Assembly (NCBI GenBank): GCA_040954595.2
Contig: CM082591.2
Span: 1,488,001 to 1,552,000, forward strand
Length of the DNA: 64,000 nt
Source of the DNA: Balanoglossus misakiensis
Taxonomy: Eukaryota > Hemichordata
Reading direction: 5' to 3'
The first letter of the stretch is position 1, and each line of letters begins with the position of its first letter. Made by a program: the position numbers and the translations under genes. Of the stretch, positions 1 to 14,300 are shown in pieces. The notes beneath the pieces are model-generated. The model saw nothing but the letters and a program-made list of their open reading frames with translations, did no database searches and was not told the DNA's origin.

Positions 1-2245
1 GTATGTCAGTAACCATCAAAAATTATTGTTTTACTCTTTGTATGCCGTAACTTTACCAAGCTTCAAATCGGAGAATAAACTGTTCAAAATCGTTTTGAAA
101 CTTATCTGTGGTTCGTCCACTAGTGCTATGTCTTAAGTCGACTGACACAAATTCGTGAGAGCGGGTGGGGTTGAGCGAAGCCTTGTGAAATTACCTACAC
201 GTGGGGTGCAATAAAACCGCCATGGGTTCCAGAGAAAATGCAATCCCTTTACCTTCCCGATGGTCACCGGGAGGAATCTACATCCCCCACACGAGTGTAT
301 CCACCAAACTCTCGTTAAATACACACCGTCTAAGAAAACATATCATAATTCATATTACAAATGTCCAGTTTTATGACGGCCATGTTGGTTTTTGGTGTAA
401 GTGGAACTTCGAGGGTGAGATAAACATCTCCTGCCAACAGTACCACCCTCGGGCTGCTGTGCCCAACTCAGAGTTTGAGTTGCAACGATATTTCAGGAAA
501 ATGGCATTTATTGGTTCTGTCACGTGTTCCTGTAACTACCAGCATCGTTTTAAACCATACTCATCCAAACCGAAAGGATTATGAACTGCAAGAGTCACCA
601 AACACATGTCTCTGCATAGAAAACACATCGCATAATCAACATCATGATTGGTACTCAGATTCTGTGCCTCTGGTCACAATGAATCATTCTGAAAATAAAG
701 TACGAAGGCCAAAAGTATCGGCTAGACTTTGACGTCATATAGTTCACTTCCAATTAAAGTCATCTCCGATCAGAAAATCTCGGAATACAAGTAATTCTTT
801 CTAATCTGTGGAGAGGTACGTATAGCCTCGAGCTGGGGAATATTGATGGAGCTAGGGCAACCTTGAGGTCACCGGGTCAACTCCTTCTTGTCTAACTAGA
901 TATGTCCTTAAACTTACATGTCTGTCTCGGCGCTCGATGTCGTCTCTCCTATCCCTTTCCATACTTTCCGGAACTGAAAAAACAAATACACAACGATCGA
1001 GGTAAACACTTGCCAGAACTGTTTGGCTGTTTGTCATGTCTAACGCGTATTCCTCGCGTTGTTTACTCATTGTTGGTGTTCAGCTATGCACACATTCTTA
1101 ATTTCTCTGTCCAAACTTGGCCAATTAATAGTTGGCCTTACAAAATAATGTGACCAGAATTTAAGGTCACGCAGAGGTCATGCTTCTTAGATCTCGAATA
1201 ATTCTTTATCACAGCAAAATTAAACTAACACTCTGTGGTTTTCACATTAAGGAAGTCACATTAAGGAAGTGATAATGTGTTTTCGGTACGATAAACCCTT
1301 TTCTGGGTGTTCCGTTTACAAGGCAACGAAGAAATATCGTGTCGTTCGGAAGTGCGGCTTTCAAACAACAAGCACATTATTATTGGTCGATGGTAATAAC
1401 TTCTTCGGTAGCAGAGTTGTCAAACGGCATCGTTCGTGTCGTTTGCTCGTAACGTCGATGAGTGGCGTAAACATGCATTGGGGCACGTGGCCAACACAAC
1501 ATTTAAGTTGAAACCGACGTTATACGCTGATCGATGTATACGCCGAACAGCTCATAAATAATCGCACGATGGGCCTGTAGTGACAATTTTGAGGTCGGTA
1601 CGAAGTAGTTCTGGCTGAACCTGTCAGGGCTAAAACGCCAACCGGCTAGATCTACGTAAATTTATCGGGCGGGCGTGATAACGCATGGATTACATAGTTG
1701 CCAGGCATGGTCGTGGAATTGTAGACGTCGCGACGTCTCAGTCTTGCGAAGTAAACGCTACGATTCGGCACGACAACATGGTTTTATTCCAGAACACTGA
1801 AATACGAGTAGTAAATCTTTACAGCCTTAATATGAGTCGTGCGGTCCGGCTACAGTGCAAAATTACAATTTTGACGATACCAATAGAGGGCGCACTATGA
1901 AAGCTTTAAATTGACGGATTTGACGTATCCGTGCTCACTATCGACTCGGTTTCCTTTCGGATTGATACGAGGGGCGTCGCTGGTTTCATGCTGACTGCAT
2001 GCGCAAGACAAACTCATCAGTTGTGAATGCTTCTTGTCCATTCAGCGTCGTTGAGCCGAAACGTGGCAAGCGCCCGGGGGAAAGCGAACCACTGGAGATC
2101 AACAAAAGACGAACAAAGGATTTTACAAATCGTTCGGCTGGTGATATTTTATCTCGGAGAACTAGCAGCCAGTGCGCAAAAGCTTCTGAAGTAGTCAGGG
2201 AGATCTGAGAGAAAGCGCGTCAGGAACCTGTTCGTGGTCGTTGCC
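1..2245. other. Upstream flank and CpG-rich promoter region of tetraspanin gene A
   Basis: I see no exon I can defend in the first 2.2 kb. Short open frames here, the longest at 201-584, show no family motif or consistent splice signals. CpG density rises from about 1.3 kb and stays high to about 2.6 kb, around the first coding exon of tetraspanin A at 2246, which fits a CpG-type promoter and 5' UTR. No clear TATA box was found close to 2246. A 14-bp unit containing ATTAAGGAAGT is repeated twice in tandem near 1244-1271. Confidence 0.45.
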
Positions 2246-2329
2246 ATGGGTAAATCGGAGAAAAGAGAAACGGGCGAAACGGCTTGGTGTTGCAAGTACA
2301 CGATACGAGTCTACAGTCTCTTGATGGTG
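2246..2329 (+). CDS. Tetraspanin A, distal alternative first coding exon (1a)
   Basis: Twenty-eight codons starting MGKSEK, with a Cys pair and KYTI leading into the hydrophobic start of TM1 (VYSLLMV). The exon ends at a consensus donor (GTG|gtaagt). Joined to exon 2 at 17653 it gives an unbroken TM1 (SLLMV-LLGCGLVAVGMW). The hydrophilic lead is longer and more charged than in exon 1b. It lies in the CpG-rich patch. The call rests on phase, donor quality and TM continuity; no transcript was available. Confidence 0.75.
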
Positions 2330-5300
2330 GTAAGTTGGTGATTTTTTGCGTGTTCGCTTCAAAACTGATAATCAAATGTGTGAACAACGATAACTTCGGA
2401 GTTGTGACTCGGTGATTATGACGGTTTGATTTCGCCGACGCGGACGCGCGCGTGATGAGCGCAACCAGGTCAAAGCATCCATCCTCCAATTTTCGAAGCG
2501 TTAACCTGTTATCTCGTTGTGGATAGAAGAAGAAAAAGCGATTTATAGGTCACGGTGTTATCCATCCGCAATTTTGAATTAACGCTGGGGTGACTGAACC
2601 AGGTACTGGCTCGTTGCCGAGCGTCAGCGCGTTCTGTCTTCGAATTCTGCCTGAACGTTTTAATAGCTTTTACAAGTGCCCTCTCTGACAAAGAGCGTCT
2701 GTCATCACAGTATCACCTGCGACTGCGTCACATCACGCGCATCTGCAGGTAAATTTGTCAATCTTCGCGCGGTATTGGGGGAGAAACGTGCTCCTAATGT
2801 GTGGTCCCTTGCCTTTACCGACGATTTTGTAAAGACACCGGCGTTTTTGAAGAGCTTACGGCATTCAGAGAGTCACGGATGACGTGCCAGATGGCCCCCG
2901 TATGCAGATTTGGACACCCGGGCAATTGACACATTACACACACAGTCAGAGACGCGGTTATGGTTCGCGTTCAATATTGTTGCCCTCAGATCACACGCAC
3001 AGCAATAACGGTGTGTTATCCGTAATATAACCCGACATTTGAATAAATGATAAAAGCATGGCGCTGGCCAAGCGATACAGCAATCTAAGTAGGTAGGGTG
3101 TTTAAAATGCAACAAAATGCTTCAATAAAAGATAAAAATAATCATTTAATAAAATTTACGTCTTTGTCGTTATAGTAAACCTAACCGCGTAGACAGACAT
3201 TAATATTCACGCCACGTTCGCTACGCATCATTGTACTATTATACATCAATTGTGCTCAATATTGATTTTTTAAGACTGGATTTTGCCGATATTGATGTCA
3301 ATTGTTAATGTTATGAGAATGTTACAAGAGTTTTACATGCGGAAATAATATATTTTTCTTTTTAAATTGATGTAATTTAAAACGTGATCAATATCATGAT
3401 CTACGTTCAGTTTGACTGTTCCACGCCGATATTCGAACAATATAATAAAATTACTGGTGTCTACAATAGGACATACCATTAATTCAGAGGGGTGTCAAGC
3501 ACATTGGAATTGGTGGTGATCAGGTATTGCCAACAGACTCAGTCATTTAGCCGTACACCACTGAATAAATCATACATATTTGATTTTGTGAATAAACAAA
3601 TTTCACGGTACCACTGACACGTGTAAACATTTTTCATGTTTTGTTTATGAGTACGAGTCATTCATAGAAAAGGGGCCGACCATTGGTTTTCGACGTGGGT
3701 GGATTGAGGATATAAAAGGCACCATGATGTATATTTGTTGGTTGGTTGTTTACTTGCACCATCTAGACCCTACTGCCCTTGATGCAGTTATATCTTTCAA
3801 TCGCATTGCAAATGACTACCTGCCGGGCCCAATCGACCATAGCTCCGGGCTGCATTTGGTTTATTGACATTCAATTTCGCGTTATCTCATCATATATATA
3901 CACCTAGCCTCATCTAACATTTCGCATGTCTCTACATGGGAATAATCATATTAGACTATTATAGGCCTATAGACGCCATACTTATTTTGGACAAAAACCT
4001 CTCAGCCTTTTCCATCGTTCGTTTGCGTTCTCACTCGTTAGGTGATCGCTCTGTGACCGATATTTTATTCTAGATGCGGTAAAACCAGACACACAGCGCC
4101 TTTTTGACTGATGGTAATGTACACACAATCTTAGAACCACTAGGAACCTTCAGGGAATGTTCACAGCTGTGCCCTTATGGCAATATGGCGGCCCTTTTGA
4201 TTCTGCTGAATGGCGCAGCGCATGCGCGCATGCAATGGCCAATTTGAGTTTTGAGTTATGCTTGCAGAGCTGCAATTGAAGGCGCGGGATAATGATGAAT
4301 GACCTGGAGTAGAAAATTGGCCTTTTACTAGGAATTTCGTCACAGTCGGCTCCATTTATAGGCTTCACACAGTTATACTAAAACGATGACGTCAGTAATA
4401 GAAGTTGACATTAAAAGTAATCACAGACTCTGTTCATGTATTACTCCGCCAGATGTCTGCCAATCAGTGGTGTCATATAGAGCGTTTCAAAAACAAAGTG
4501 CCAACTATTGTCAATTCAGATAAACATTTCCAAAGTCACAACTGATACAGTAACTTATTATGTGTTAATTTATAATCAACACAAGCGCTGTAAGTTCAAA
4601 ATCGGATAAACTGTTTATCGTTTGTATTGACGTGCAAAGCAAAAGGGCATCACCTTTCAAGAATTGTTGTCGCAATAATAGCATTTGCAGTAAACATTAT
4701 CGTCATAAAAAACTACTGTTCCAGTACTTTCTCCACTGTAAATATGGAGTCTTTCACAAATCGTCTACATAAGTCGCAATTACTTTCATTATCGCCTGTC
4801 CAATAGCCAACATTTGCATCTTCTGTATATATATTTACACTTCGTATAATAAGGTATTCGACTCGTCCGTTAAACAAACCACTCTAAAAATAAACATCCT
4901 TTCACTTACAGATGTAATGTCCCGTTTAAGCTGTTAGTCAATCATGGATATTGAGACTGGGTGTCACACAGGTCAGATAATCCAAGTTGAAATGGTAACA
5001 ATTTTTCTGAAGGTGCTTCCCTTCAAGACAAGTGAAACTCTCTAACAAATTACATCTGACTCAACAAAAAGTTACAAGAAGATTGTTTTCACGTGGTTTC
5101 CATGGACAGAGGAGGTAAACTCTAGTTGCCAGGCAACACTCAAAGATCATCTGGGGTAATATTTGCTCAACTCGTTTCTTCAAATTCAGTTATTTGTAAA
5201 AGTGGAATATATACTCGACTACTTGGGTTCGTCCATAGAGACGGGGATGTTAAACATTCAAGCACAACAAGAAATTGTCTGTCATTTCCCTCTGCAGTGA

Positions 5301-8300
5301 CGTCATTCTGTGTTCAGTGACCCGGATGTAACCCTTCCACGAACACAGTGCCGTCCTGTGACTGGATAAACACGCTGATCAATTAGAGTTAATTAATTCA
5401 TCACTTCATAATCGCTTGTAAAGTGATGTAATAATAAACATCGATTTCCGAGGAACAGACGACTACACAAACATGTTCCCCGTCGACAAACAAAATCTGA
5501 TCCGACTTATTTCGTTGCGTAATCTTCGCATTAGTAAGTCAGATGGCGCATCCATGGGCCCTGGTGTCAATGGCACGGCCTGAAATCACGGGTTAGACAG
5601 CTAAGAAGAGTCTAGGTGGTTGAATGATGGAGTTTTCTCTTGATTAATGACAATCAGTCGACAGAAAGTCATATGTCATGCGCCTCTCGTGTTTTAAAAG
5701 TCTCGCGAGGTCACGCGGGGTTTGCCCTTACTCTGGGGCAACGCCCTCTCTGGCTTCTGACGACAGAATCCTGTAAAGTTACGACTTCTAGTCACGATTT
5801 TTACAAGCAATCGCCGTCAATCAAAGCACTAACCGGCGCCAGTGTAGTTCCGTCGAGGTTCTAGTAGACGAAACGAGTGCCGTTCTTTCCATCACGGTCA
5901 ATCTGAGATAAATAGAGATGTCTGCCCAAGCATCGCATGATGAAAACTTCACTTCAAGATCAAAATATTTCACTCTTCCAAACAAACCTTTACGAAATTG
6001 AATTTTGTTTCAAGGGTTATCTGAAAGCCAAACAGCTTCACGGGGGTCTAAATTGTCCGAATTGATGACGCGAAACAGGCCTAGGTTGCTATGACGTCAG
6101 TGATAGTGCTGTTCTCAGATGAGAAACATCTACCAGCGAAAAGGAATAATTCGATATCATCAACAAGGAAAGGTCAAAGGTCAGACTAATTAGAGGCAGG
6201 GAAGACCTGGCTAACGTTGATTTTTTAGTTTGTTAAAAAATCTTCGTCTACGCCTCAGATCGATAGTCTGCCCCTCTGAGTTCAAAATAAGGGTCGCCCA
6301 CCGCGCGAACAGAGGTAGTCAAGCACGTATATGACGTGTTGAAAGTCGTCAGGTAAAACTGTAATAAGACCTTGTCAGACAGACATCGATGTGGACCCTT
6401 GGTCTGACCTCATTGCTAAAAATGTGATTTATTAGGTATATTGGTTCGAATCCCTTGGGCTGGAAACATCTACGTCGATAAAAATTGACGGAAAGCGTAA
6501 TGAACTGCGACGAGGTTATTCGACTAAGTGTTCGGCAGAGGCAGATAGAATTTATTGTCCCGTGGGGCTTTGCGAGGAAACCAGCCATCTCGAGAGAAGT
6601 CGAGATCTCGCAACTCCCGAGGTGTGTACGTGAACAAGACAGCTTTTGGAAATATGGCTGTTCGTACAACAGAATTGCAGCGGACATTCAACTAACATGT
6701 CAAGTGATGTCTCAAACATGTGTTTATCCGACTGTTACAATTAAACGAATTATGTCAAACGTGAAAACATGCAGAGTAAAGATGGCAACACAGTTTACAG
6801 TTTCAAATGTTTGCACCCTCCAAGCAGACTGCTAACCACACTCCAACCCCGCCCAGAATCTAACTTCTAAACTACTACAAAATCCAGAAACCCACAAAAA
6901 TAAACAATTTGGCTGGATTCCATCAAATCAGTACATAAAGTAAATATTTCCACTAATTAACGCATAGCGTTACAGCGATTTGTTTATTCGACCTTCCTGG
7001 GATTTGATAATGAAAGAATCCGAATCCGAAATGGTCGCCAGGGAGGGTCAACTGATGTCACGTGTCTGTCGACACGCCATTTTTGTAAGAAGCGATGAAA
7101 CACGATGAAGTGGATTCAAGTATCTGAATCTCAATAACATCCAAATGTTTTCAAGTAGAACAAATCAATGCATGTGTTTAGGCTGTCGACAGAAAGTAGT
7201 TGAATTTTTGAGTATCGATCAGTCACGTTTAGCGTGTTCAGTTGCAGGGGGAGTTCGAATTCTGGATTCTATCATTCACCAGAACTGCCACTTTCTGGCC
7301 CTATGCCGTTGTTGTTCTATACACAGCCTAAAACTGAGAAGGGTCTTTCGGCAAATCTATTCTTTTAAAACATTGCGTCCATATTTGCATCAGAAACAAG
7401 TCAAGCCTGTAGCAAATATTCAAGACACAACACTCGATCTATGCTATTTGTTTTATAGTTCTATTTCAAAGTTGCAGACGTGGCAGAAAAGGAACACTAT
7501 CAGAATGATCACATAAGACATATCACTGAGCGAATGATAAATAACGTTGTTTTGTGGTTTCTGATTTGACGGATTGTTCGGGGTAATTGAGGGGAGAGTT
7601 CAGACTTGAAACAGAATCCGTTTGTCGTCATCAGACTTTGAATAACACGATTTTGTTGTTTTTCTTGTGTTCCTGTGTTTACAGGAAAGTTGTTTGACGC
7701 GGGGTTCTTGTTAGAGGGATCACATCTGGTTTTTGTATGCCGGAGATTAGGGGCCGAAAATTAAGTGCTTTGCATTGACACCTCTGCACAACCCTACATC
7801 GATTTTAATTTTTGACGTGTGCACGACAGAAAATTTGAACAGATCTGGAACACTGTCAACTAACATTCTGCCACGTTGGTTGCACGATCATGGATATGGA
7901 GAGGGGTAAGGTCAGATGGGGTCAGTCATCCGGGTCAGTCGTGGCAACCCACCAACTGCTGCAACCGAAATAGAATACCTGACAACTTCTTGTATTCAGT
8001 TCTCGTGGTTGATTCTAAGAGAAATTCAATCGGAAGGTTCTCATGTGAAATTATCAAATGAAATCACTCCACCGTTATTTGTTTTCACGTTTTACCACAA
8101 CTTTCTTAGATCTTGTTTACTGTTTGAACTCGTTTGGCATGGTGAGATAGCAACGTAGTTTAAAACATTATTTGTTGAATCTCTTCTATCGGAACATATT
8201 TTGACCATAGCACTTTCAATACTATTAGTTTTTCAGAAATTCAACAAGGTTATTATGAGAATAAAAGTAGACTAACATTCCCACCCGACATATAGAGATA

Positions 8301-11300
8301 TGTTCTACTGCGAACGAGGTTATTTTATGACGTCACGGCGGAAGTACCCATAATCCTAATTGTCTCACGTCCGGCCGCGGTTTCAACGGACACTGGGTAG
8401 CGCCATCTTGTGATACAGATCGATGTTTAGAAATCGCTAATTTAAAAGCAAAACTTGTCAAGGACACACATGATCAGTTTGAATTCCCAAAAGTCTTGCA
8501 CTAGTACTCCTTCAGCCAAAAACGCACCCACCCCCTCCCCAGCCCTCACCCTGTATGATAGAATGACCACTCCCTTAGAGAGTTCCGGGAGGATCATGAG
8601 ACACGTACACTACACGGAAACCTAATCCACAGTAAAGCCGTAACCATCATACGTGGGAGTCTTGACAATTACGCGGGAGACATGATCGTAAAGGTTTTTC
8701 TATTGCACTTAAGCGTCTCCAGATTCCGGAGATATACTGTCAGGGAAATTGATCGTTTCACTGGTCATAGTTGTGTCTGAGTCTAATATTAATATTTTTG
8801 ATTCATATGCACAACAAGAATTTTTGATCAGTTTATATTCAAAAATGTAAATATTTAATTTTTCGAGTTCTCGGTGAAAACGTACAGCTAGTTTAAAATG
8901 ATCTGGGTGGGGAATGCTAAGCTCATTAATAAAATATGCCAGGGTCGGAGCATTTCAAAATGAAGGAATTTAGTTTTGTTAATCCACCAGATTAGGCAAA
9001 ATGCGAAAGCACATCTGCAACAGAAATGATAACGTTAAATATGCATGTCTGGTGAATACGTGGGTGGAAGTGTACAAGCTATGCGGAGAAGTCGCGCTAG
9101 TGTGAGCTCAGTCATGATAGCTTTATTTTACGGCGGGTGCTTTCAAGTTGTTAGATGAGGCGGAAATCCTAGCCCTGCACTTGGACGTCATATATCGTTT
9201 TGTTATCCGACAAAATTCATCTATAACAATGAAAAGCAATAGCTACTAATTTAGCCGATGAGTCACTATTCTATTGGACCTTGAATAAATCCGTCTTCAT
9301 TGATAAAGGAGATCACTTTGAGACAAGGGGTGGTTCTGTGGCCGCTGCTATAATACACGTCCCTTTGGCGGTAATATACAGCTCCGCCAACTAATAGCGT
9401 TATTTACGTTGGCTTCGATTCAATTTTCCTCGGCTAGAATCATCCTTTTATCGAATTTATGCCATTTGCCAACTTCAATAAAAGCTGTCTACTCCTAACA
9501 ACGTCGCTGATAACCAAATGCGAAATAAAAACCCATTAGCGATGAAGTGATTGTACAATATCTACCACTGGGGGCGCTATTAAGTTTGCACAGGACAGTT
9601 TTAGACCTTATACATTATTTGGACTTCAGAAAGCCCGTCGACAGAATAACCTCAAACTGGTGACTCCGGAATAACACCGAGTACAATATCCCCCTCAACG
9701 TTGGTAATTGATCCTGGGAGTTGTTGTATGGTTTAAATACAGCATTTTCAGAACGAATACTTATCGACTGGAACGATATGATCCACACAATATTAAAAGG
9801 AGCGACTTTTAATTTTCGCTCAATTCACAAATCGTTTGGTCCAACGACAAAATGTACGAAGTTTGTTGTCTTTAAAAGTTCTCCTGGCCCTATTTCTCTT
9901 CTTCGGTTGTCCACGCGTGCTCTTGCAAATCGCACGTCCGACAATACGAACTACGACTATCCTAATACGTCATCATCTATATTGTGCAAACTTCAAATCA
10001 CAACGCCTTAGGATACATCCCAGACTACGCCAAGTGTTTTTGGTAGCAGGTGTTCCCGGTCTTGTCTTTAACTTATGTGGTCCTTTTACAACTTGGTTTA
10101 TGTCTCGCTTTGCTTCACCGCAGACACACTATCTTCCCAGGGCGAGAAGTTGCCCAAAACTCGATCTGTATTTCGCCGCCAAAAAACGGAAACTCGAGTT
10201 TCATTGCTTTGCTACTAAAATGAGGGTCAGGGAAACCGCACTTTCTTTCAGGCTGGGTGGCCTGAGCTCGCCCACTTTTAGTGACCGGCAGTGAAGGGGT
10301 CATGGATGGCAATAAAGCCTGTCAACATTCGCTCACAAGTATACTATAGTCTTAAACTAACTATCCCATAATTATGGCAGTTATCTGACCGAACTCGCAT
10401 GACTTAATTTATCGGATCAAGAAGTTTAACCTCATATTCAATAATTGGCCGATTAATTCATTCGTAACAGCTCAATTAAGCTCAATAAGTTAATTAATTA
10501 AAATGCTGATTATATGATAAATAACAATTTAATTTATTAATATTCTTGTCGGGGAGATATATATCCAAGAGAATGATTTGGCTGATGGGCCACACCCTAA
10601 AATGTACTGCCTCATATGGTAGGCCTAGGTGGTATTATAGGGCTTCAGAGTTGCTTGGGGCTTATTTGGACAATACATTGACACCCTATTACAAACAGAA
10701 GAAGCTTCTATTGTCTATGTCCTTATCTGAAAAGGCACTTATCTCCATTTGGCGTTAATTTCTGCAATGTACACTGAGCGTGGACTATATCATCAAGGAT
10801 GATGCTTCTTTTTCATTTTGACAACTCAATATTTTCGAAGTGAAATCTGTTATCGATGTGTGCTGAATTTTTTATTACAACGCTTCTAACTTAAATTAAA
10901 TAACTCGGCTATCATATCTGAGAATCTTCAACGAATTCCAAATACATTCCTGAAGCGCTGTGGTATCATTATCCACCCACGTTGATATAATGGTATCGCC
11001 TATTCAGCTATAGTACGCGTCGCTGACATAGGGCACACACATATACATACGGTAGCTATATATATCGGCATACGCTTAAGACGGATATATTGTGTAATAT
11101 TGCTTAAACTAGGCAAGGAAATCTACCAGGATGGGTGAAGGGTGTTTTAGGTGTTCCAAGTACATGTTGGTGATATATAACTTCATACTTTTGGTGAGTA
11201 TGAAACTGACTATACCCGAGCAACGCGCGAGCGCGATTGGACGCGGCGTCTGTCCGCGCGCGAGCGCGTCAGTCGCGGAGTTTTAATAGGATTTGCCGTG

Positions 11301-14300
11301 AGACTCTGCTATATTTGCTGGTTGTAGCTATAGCAGGGCCTGGTTTTAAACAACGACCGGTAAAAGGCTTCGTGCAGATTGAAGCGCGGGTCCCTAAGCA
11401 TTATCGGCTATATTAGAGCACTGGTAATGATTTGATCAGTATGTTTTCGCACAGTAACCGAGCGCCCGTTTTGTGAGACGCGCAACAGACTAGACCGCAC
11501 AGATCGACAGGACGCTCATCAATGATCGCATTCAGACCCGGAGATATCGATGTGCAACTGGTAGTGTAAACAAACCGGGTCGTGGAGTGCAAGTGTGAGC
11601 TCCTGGTCGCCTGATTCACCTGTACACGTGTATGCCATGTTGATAAGCTTAAGCCACGTTTGCCAAACAGATAAAAATGATATTCTGTCCTGGGCTGATA
11701 TCTACCCTGGATGGTCGGGTCACTCGAGGATACAGGCGCGTCTTAAAATAAGATGATTTAGAATAGCTGTTTCCCGGTAGATAACAGCTAGGTGTAGGCC
11801 CATTATCTGTTGCGGCAATCAGTTTTTCAGTTCCGCCTGAGTAAGCTACGTGATTCTTCATATTTTTGCGTCTCATCCAACATTCTGCAGTTGTTTTAAA
11901 CTCGCCCGGTCGCGTCAAATGTTCATTGCACTTTGCGGCCTTGCGATGCGCGCTATTTCATGTTTCTTTCAGGAACACTGAACATGTTCGTTGCATGGGA
12001 ATTTTCACCCGCAGAGCAGCAAGGGCGTGGGTGTCCGCAATGAAACCAATGGTACCGGGGGAAATATAAAATACATGCCGGCAGCATAAACACAAAGAAA
12101 GCCCGGCGAGCAGTTGAATCATGGATGGAAAAATCCTCATCGATAAAATTCCTGCCAATTCGGTGGAATAAACCGCAAACACTACTCAAAAATATTTGGT
12201 CTCAATCGTCTGCTAGAGTTCCGAACCATTCGAAATTCTCTCAGAGTACGTACTGGTCAGCATTGCACAAATTATTTGTATTTTTTGAGATCAGAATACA
12301 GGCGATTATCGTTTAAAGTTTATCTCTTTGAGATAAACATTTGCTAGGGCGGGTTTGTTTTTCTTTTGGCAAAGTTTAACCAAGTAGATATTTAATACCG
12401 TAAAGGGAAGTAAAAAAATGTGTGACCTACATTTCTGAATCGTGACATACTCAGAAGAAACCAAGTTATCTTGGTGTTTTAAAAAGCAATTTTACGTATG
12501 AAACTAATAATCAGAGCAGTGAAAATCAGTTATGAAGAAAAACATTCTTGCAATTCCGATTTTGAAATTTGATAATTATTATTGTCTAATAAACGAAAAT
12601 GGTCGTGATTTCAGCCTGTGATGTCTTATCCATGTCATGTGCATATAATGAAATGAAACAAAAAGAGAATCTAAAATATGTTTGTTTGAATTAAACGTAT
12701 TAATAAGGTTGATAAATTGGCATATCTCCAGTATCTCACATATGTTTTTATTGATATGCGGATGAGATGAAAATGTTAGATTTAAAAATAGAAAACAGGA
12801 AGATATCATTCACTTAGAGGGACACTAGATATAAACATGCCTAAAGATTAGTTTTCACAAAGCCTGTATCACGGCAGACTGGTCTAATAGACGGGAGTTT
12901 TATTGATATTATATATTCATGAGATGCAAAAATAAGTTGCAAGTGTTCTACTCATTTGCATAAATGTATCTAAGTAAATACAGTGTATCATTATGTGTAA
13001 CTCCATTACTCACAAACTATCTTTAACTCCATCTCGTATCCCCATAACTTTCCCTGTTATTTTTTCCTAAATGAGTTCGTCATAGAATGTGACAAGAATA
13101 ATTCATGACACTGAGGTCACACTGAGAAAACAGTATCAACGCCGAAATGAATTCATCTGATGTAACATTTAAACTATTTTTTTTAATACAAAAAGAATTT
13201 CTCTGTAAAATATTTTAATCTGCACATGGATAAAAGGCTAAGCCTCTCTGTTTCAATAGTTTGCTTCTGTACCATCACGAGTTGACGCCATTAATTTTAC
13301 TCCACTGTGTCACAAAGTGGAAGTTTTTGTTGACTTTGAGGGATTAGCTTACAAAACAACTTTAAAACAAGCCCAGACAAAAATGACTTCTTTGTGCTGT
13401 GGAGCACTAAGTGCTAGACTTTGCCGAACAACCCTCATTATTGACCACTCATGGTGACTGTTGTCGCAACCTTTAGGAAGGAAGTCAAACTACTTTACTT
13501 GTCACTGGTGGAATTTTGAGCCTTTCACCATCTTATGATGTCCAATTTTTCTGCTTTTGCTAAAATACTTTGAATTGTGATTGTATTATTATCAGTGTTA
13601 TTCAAAATTACATGGAGTATTAATAACATACATGTAATTATGAAACGTCATAAGTGTTCCATTAAAGCGTTCTAGTATACCCTTTCTTCTGGATCAGATA
13701 GTGACTTAATTGTCAAAGCAATACGGACACTTTCCATATTCAAATTTAGAGAATCAGAGATGGTGAATTTGTGTTGTAAAAATAACTTTTTAGCTGGGAG
13801 CATCTGTAACAGAATCTGTCACGCAAGAAGCAACTAACAAACAAGACATTTAGTGGATGTACTTCGAGTTTGGAAATAATCTGTTTCCTGACCCCAAAAT
13901 TGATAAATGTTAAACTGGTAGAAGATGCACAGGGCCGGCAAGTCATTAAATGCCATGTATGCAGTGAAATCGAAGTCAGCAATGTTATGTGCAGAATGTG
14001 GAATTTAGTACAGCTGTTGTCGTCGCTCACTATGGATGTAAGCTGCAGTCTGATTGGTCAATGGTAGACTGGCTGTAGACCATCTGTGCATTGGGTCATT
14101 TTGACCTTTTTAGTACAACCTAGAAACATGTATGTTATAACTTCCATTATGTCCATCCCTAATTATCTATGTCCACCCAAATGAACTTTACCCTTTAAAC
14201 TGTATATTAAAAGTTATGAACATTAAATACATATACTTTTATTATATTTTTTCTGAACTTTGGTCTTTCTGGACAAAGTTGCTGGTCCCCACTCCCCACA

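Larger units (their letters stand above)
2330..11130 (+). other. Intron 1 of tetraspanin A, distal part
   Basis: Mostly AT-rich intronic sequence between the two first exons. It contains the YY1/NRF1-like cluster near 4.2 kb and a DR1 element at 6171-6183. Several open frames lack conserved motifs: 6485-6835, 7145-7516 and 9836-10294. I found no protein exon, tRNA or recognisable mobile element. Confidence 0.5.

Noticed and set aside
201-584. 127-codon open frame near the left edge
   Set aside because: Composition looks random and no family is recognised. Another long frame overlaps it.
6443-6454. GGTTCGAATCCC, resembling a tRNA T-arm
   Set aside because: The five-base T-stem does not pair beyond two positions, and no acceptor, D or anticodon arms fit on either strand.
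6485-6835. 116-codon open frame with an antisense open frame of similar size
   Set aside because: Mirror open frames in intronic DNA with no conserved motif; treated as chance.
9836-10294. 152-codon open frame in tetraspanin A intron 1
   Set aside because: No domain motif, no Kozak or splice support, and overlapping frames of similar length on both strands.
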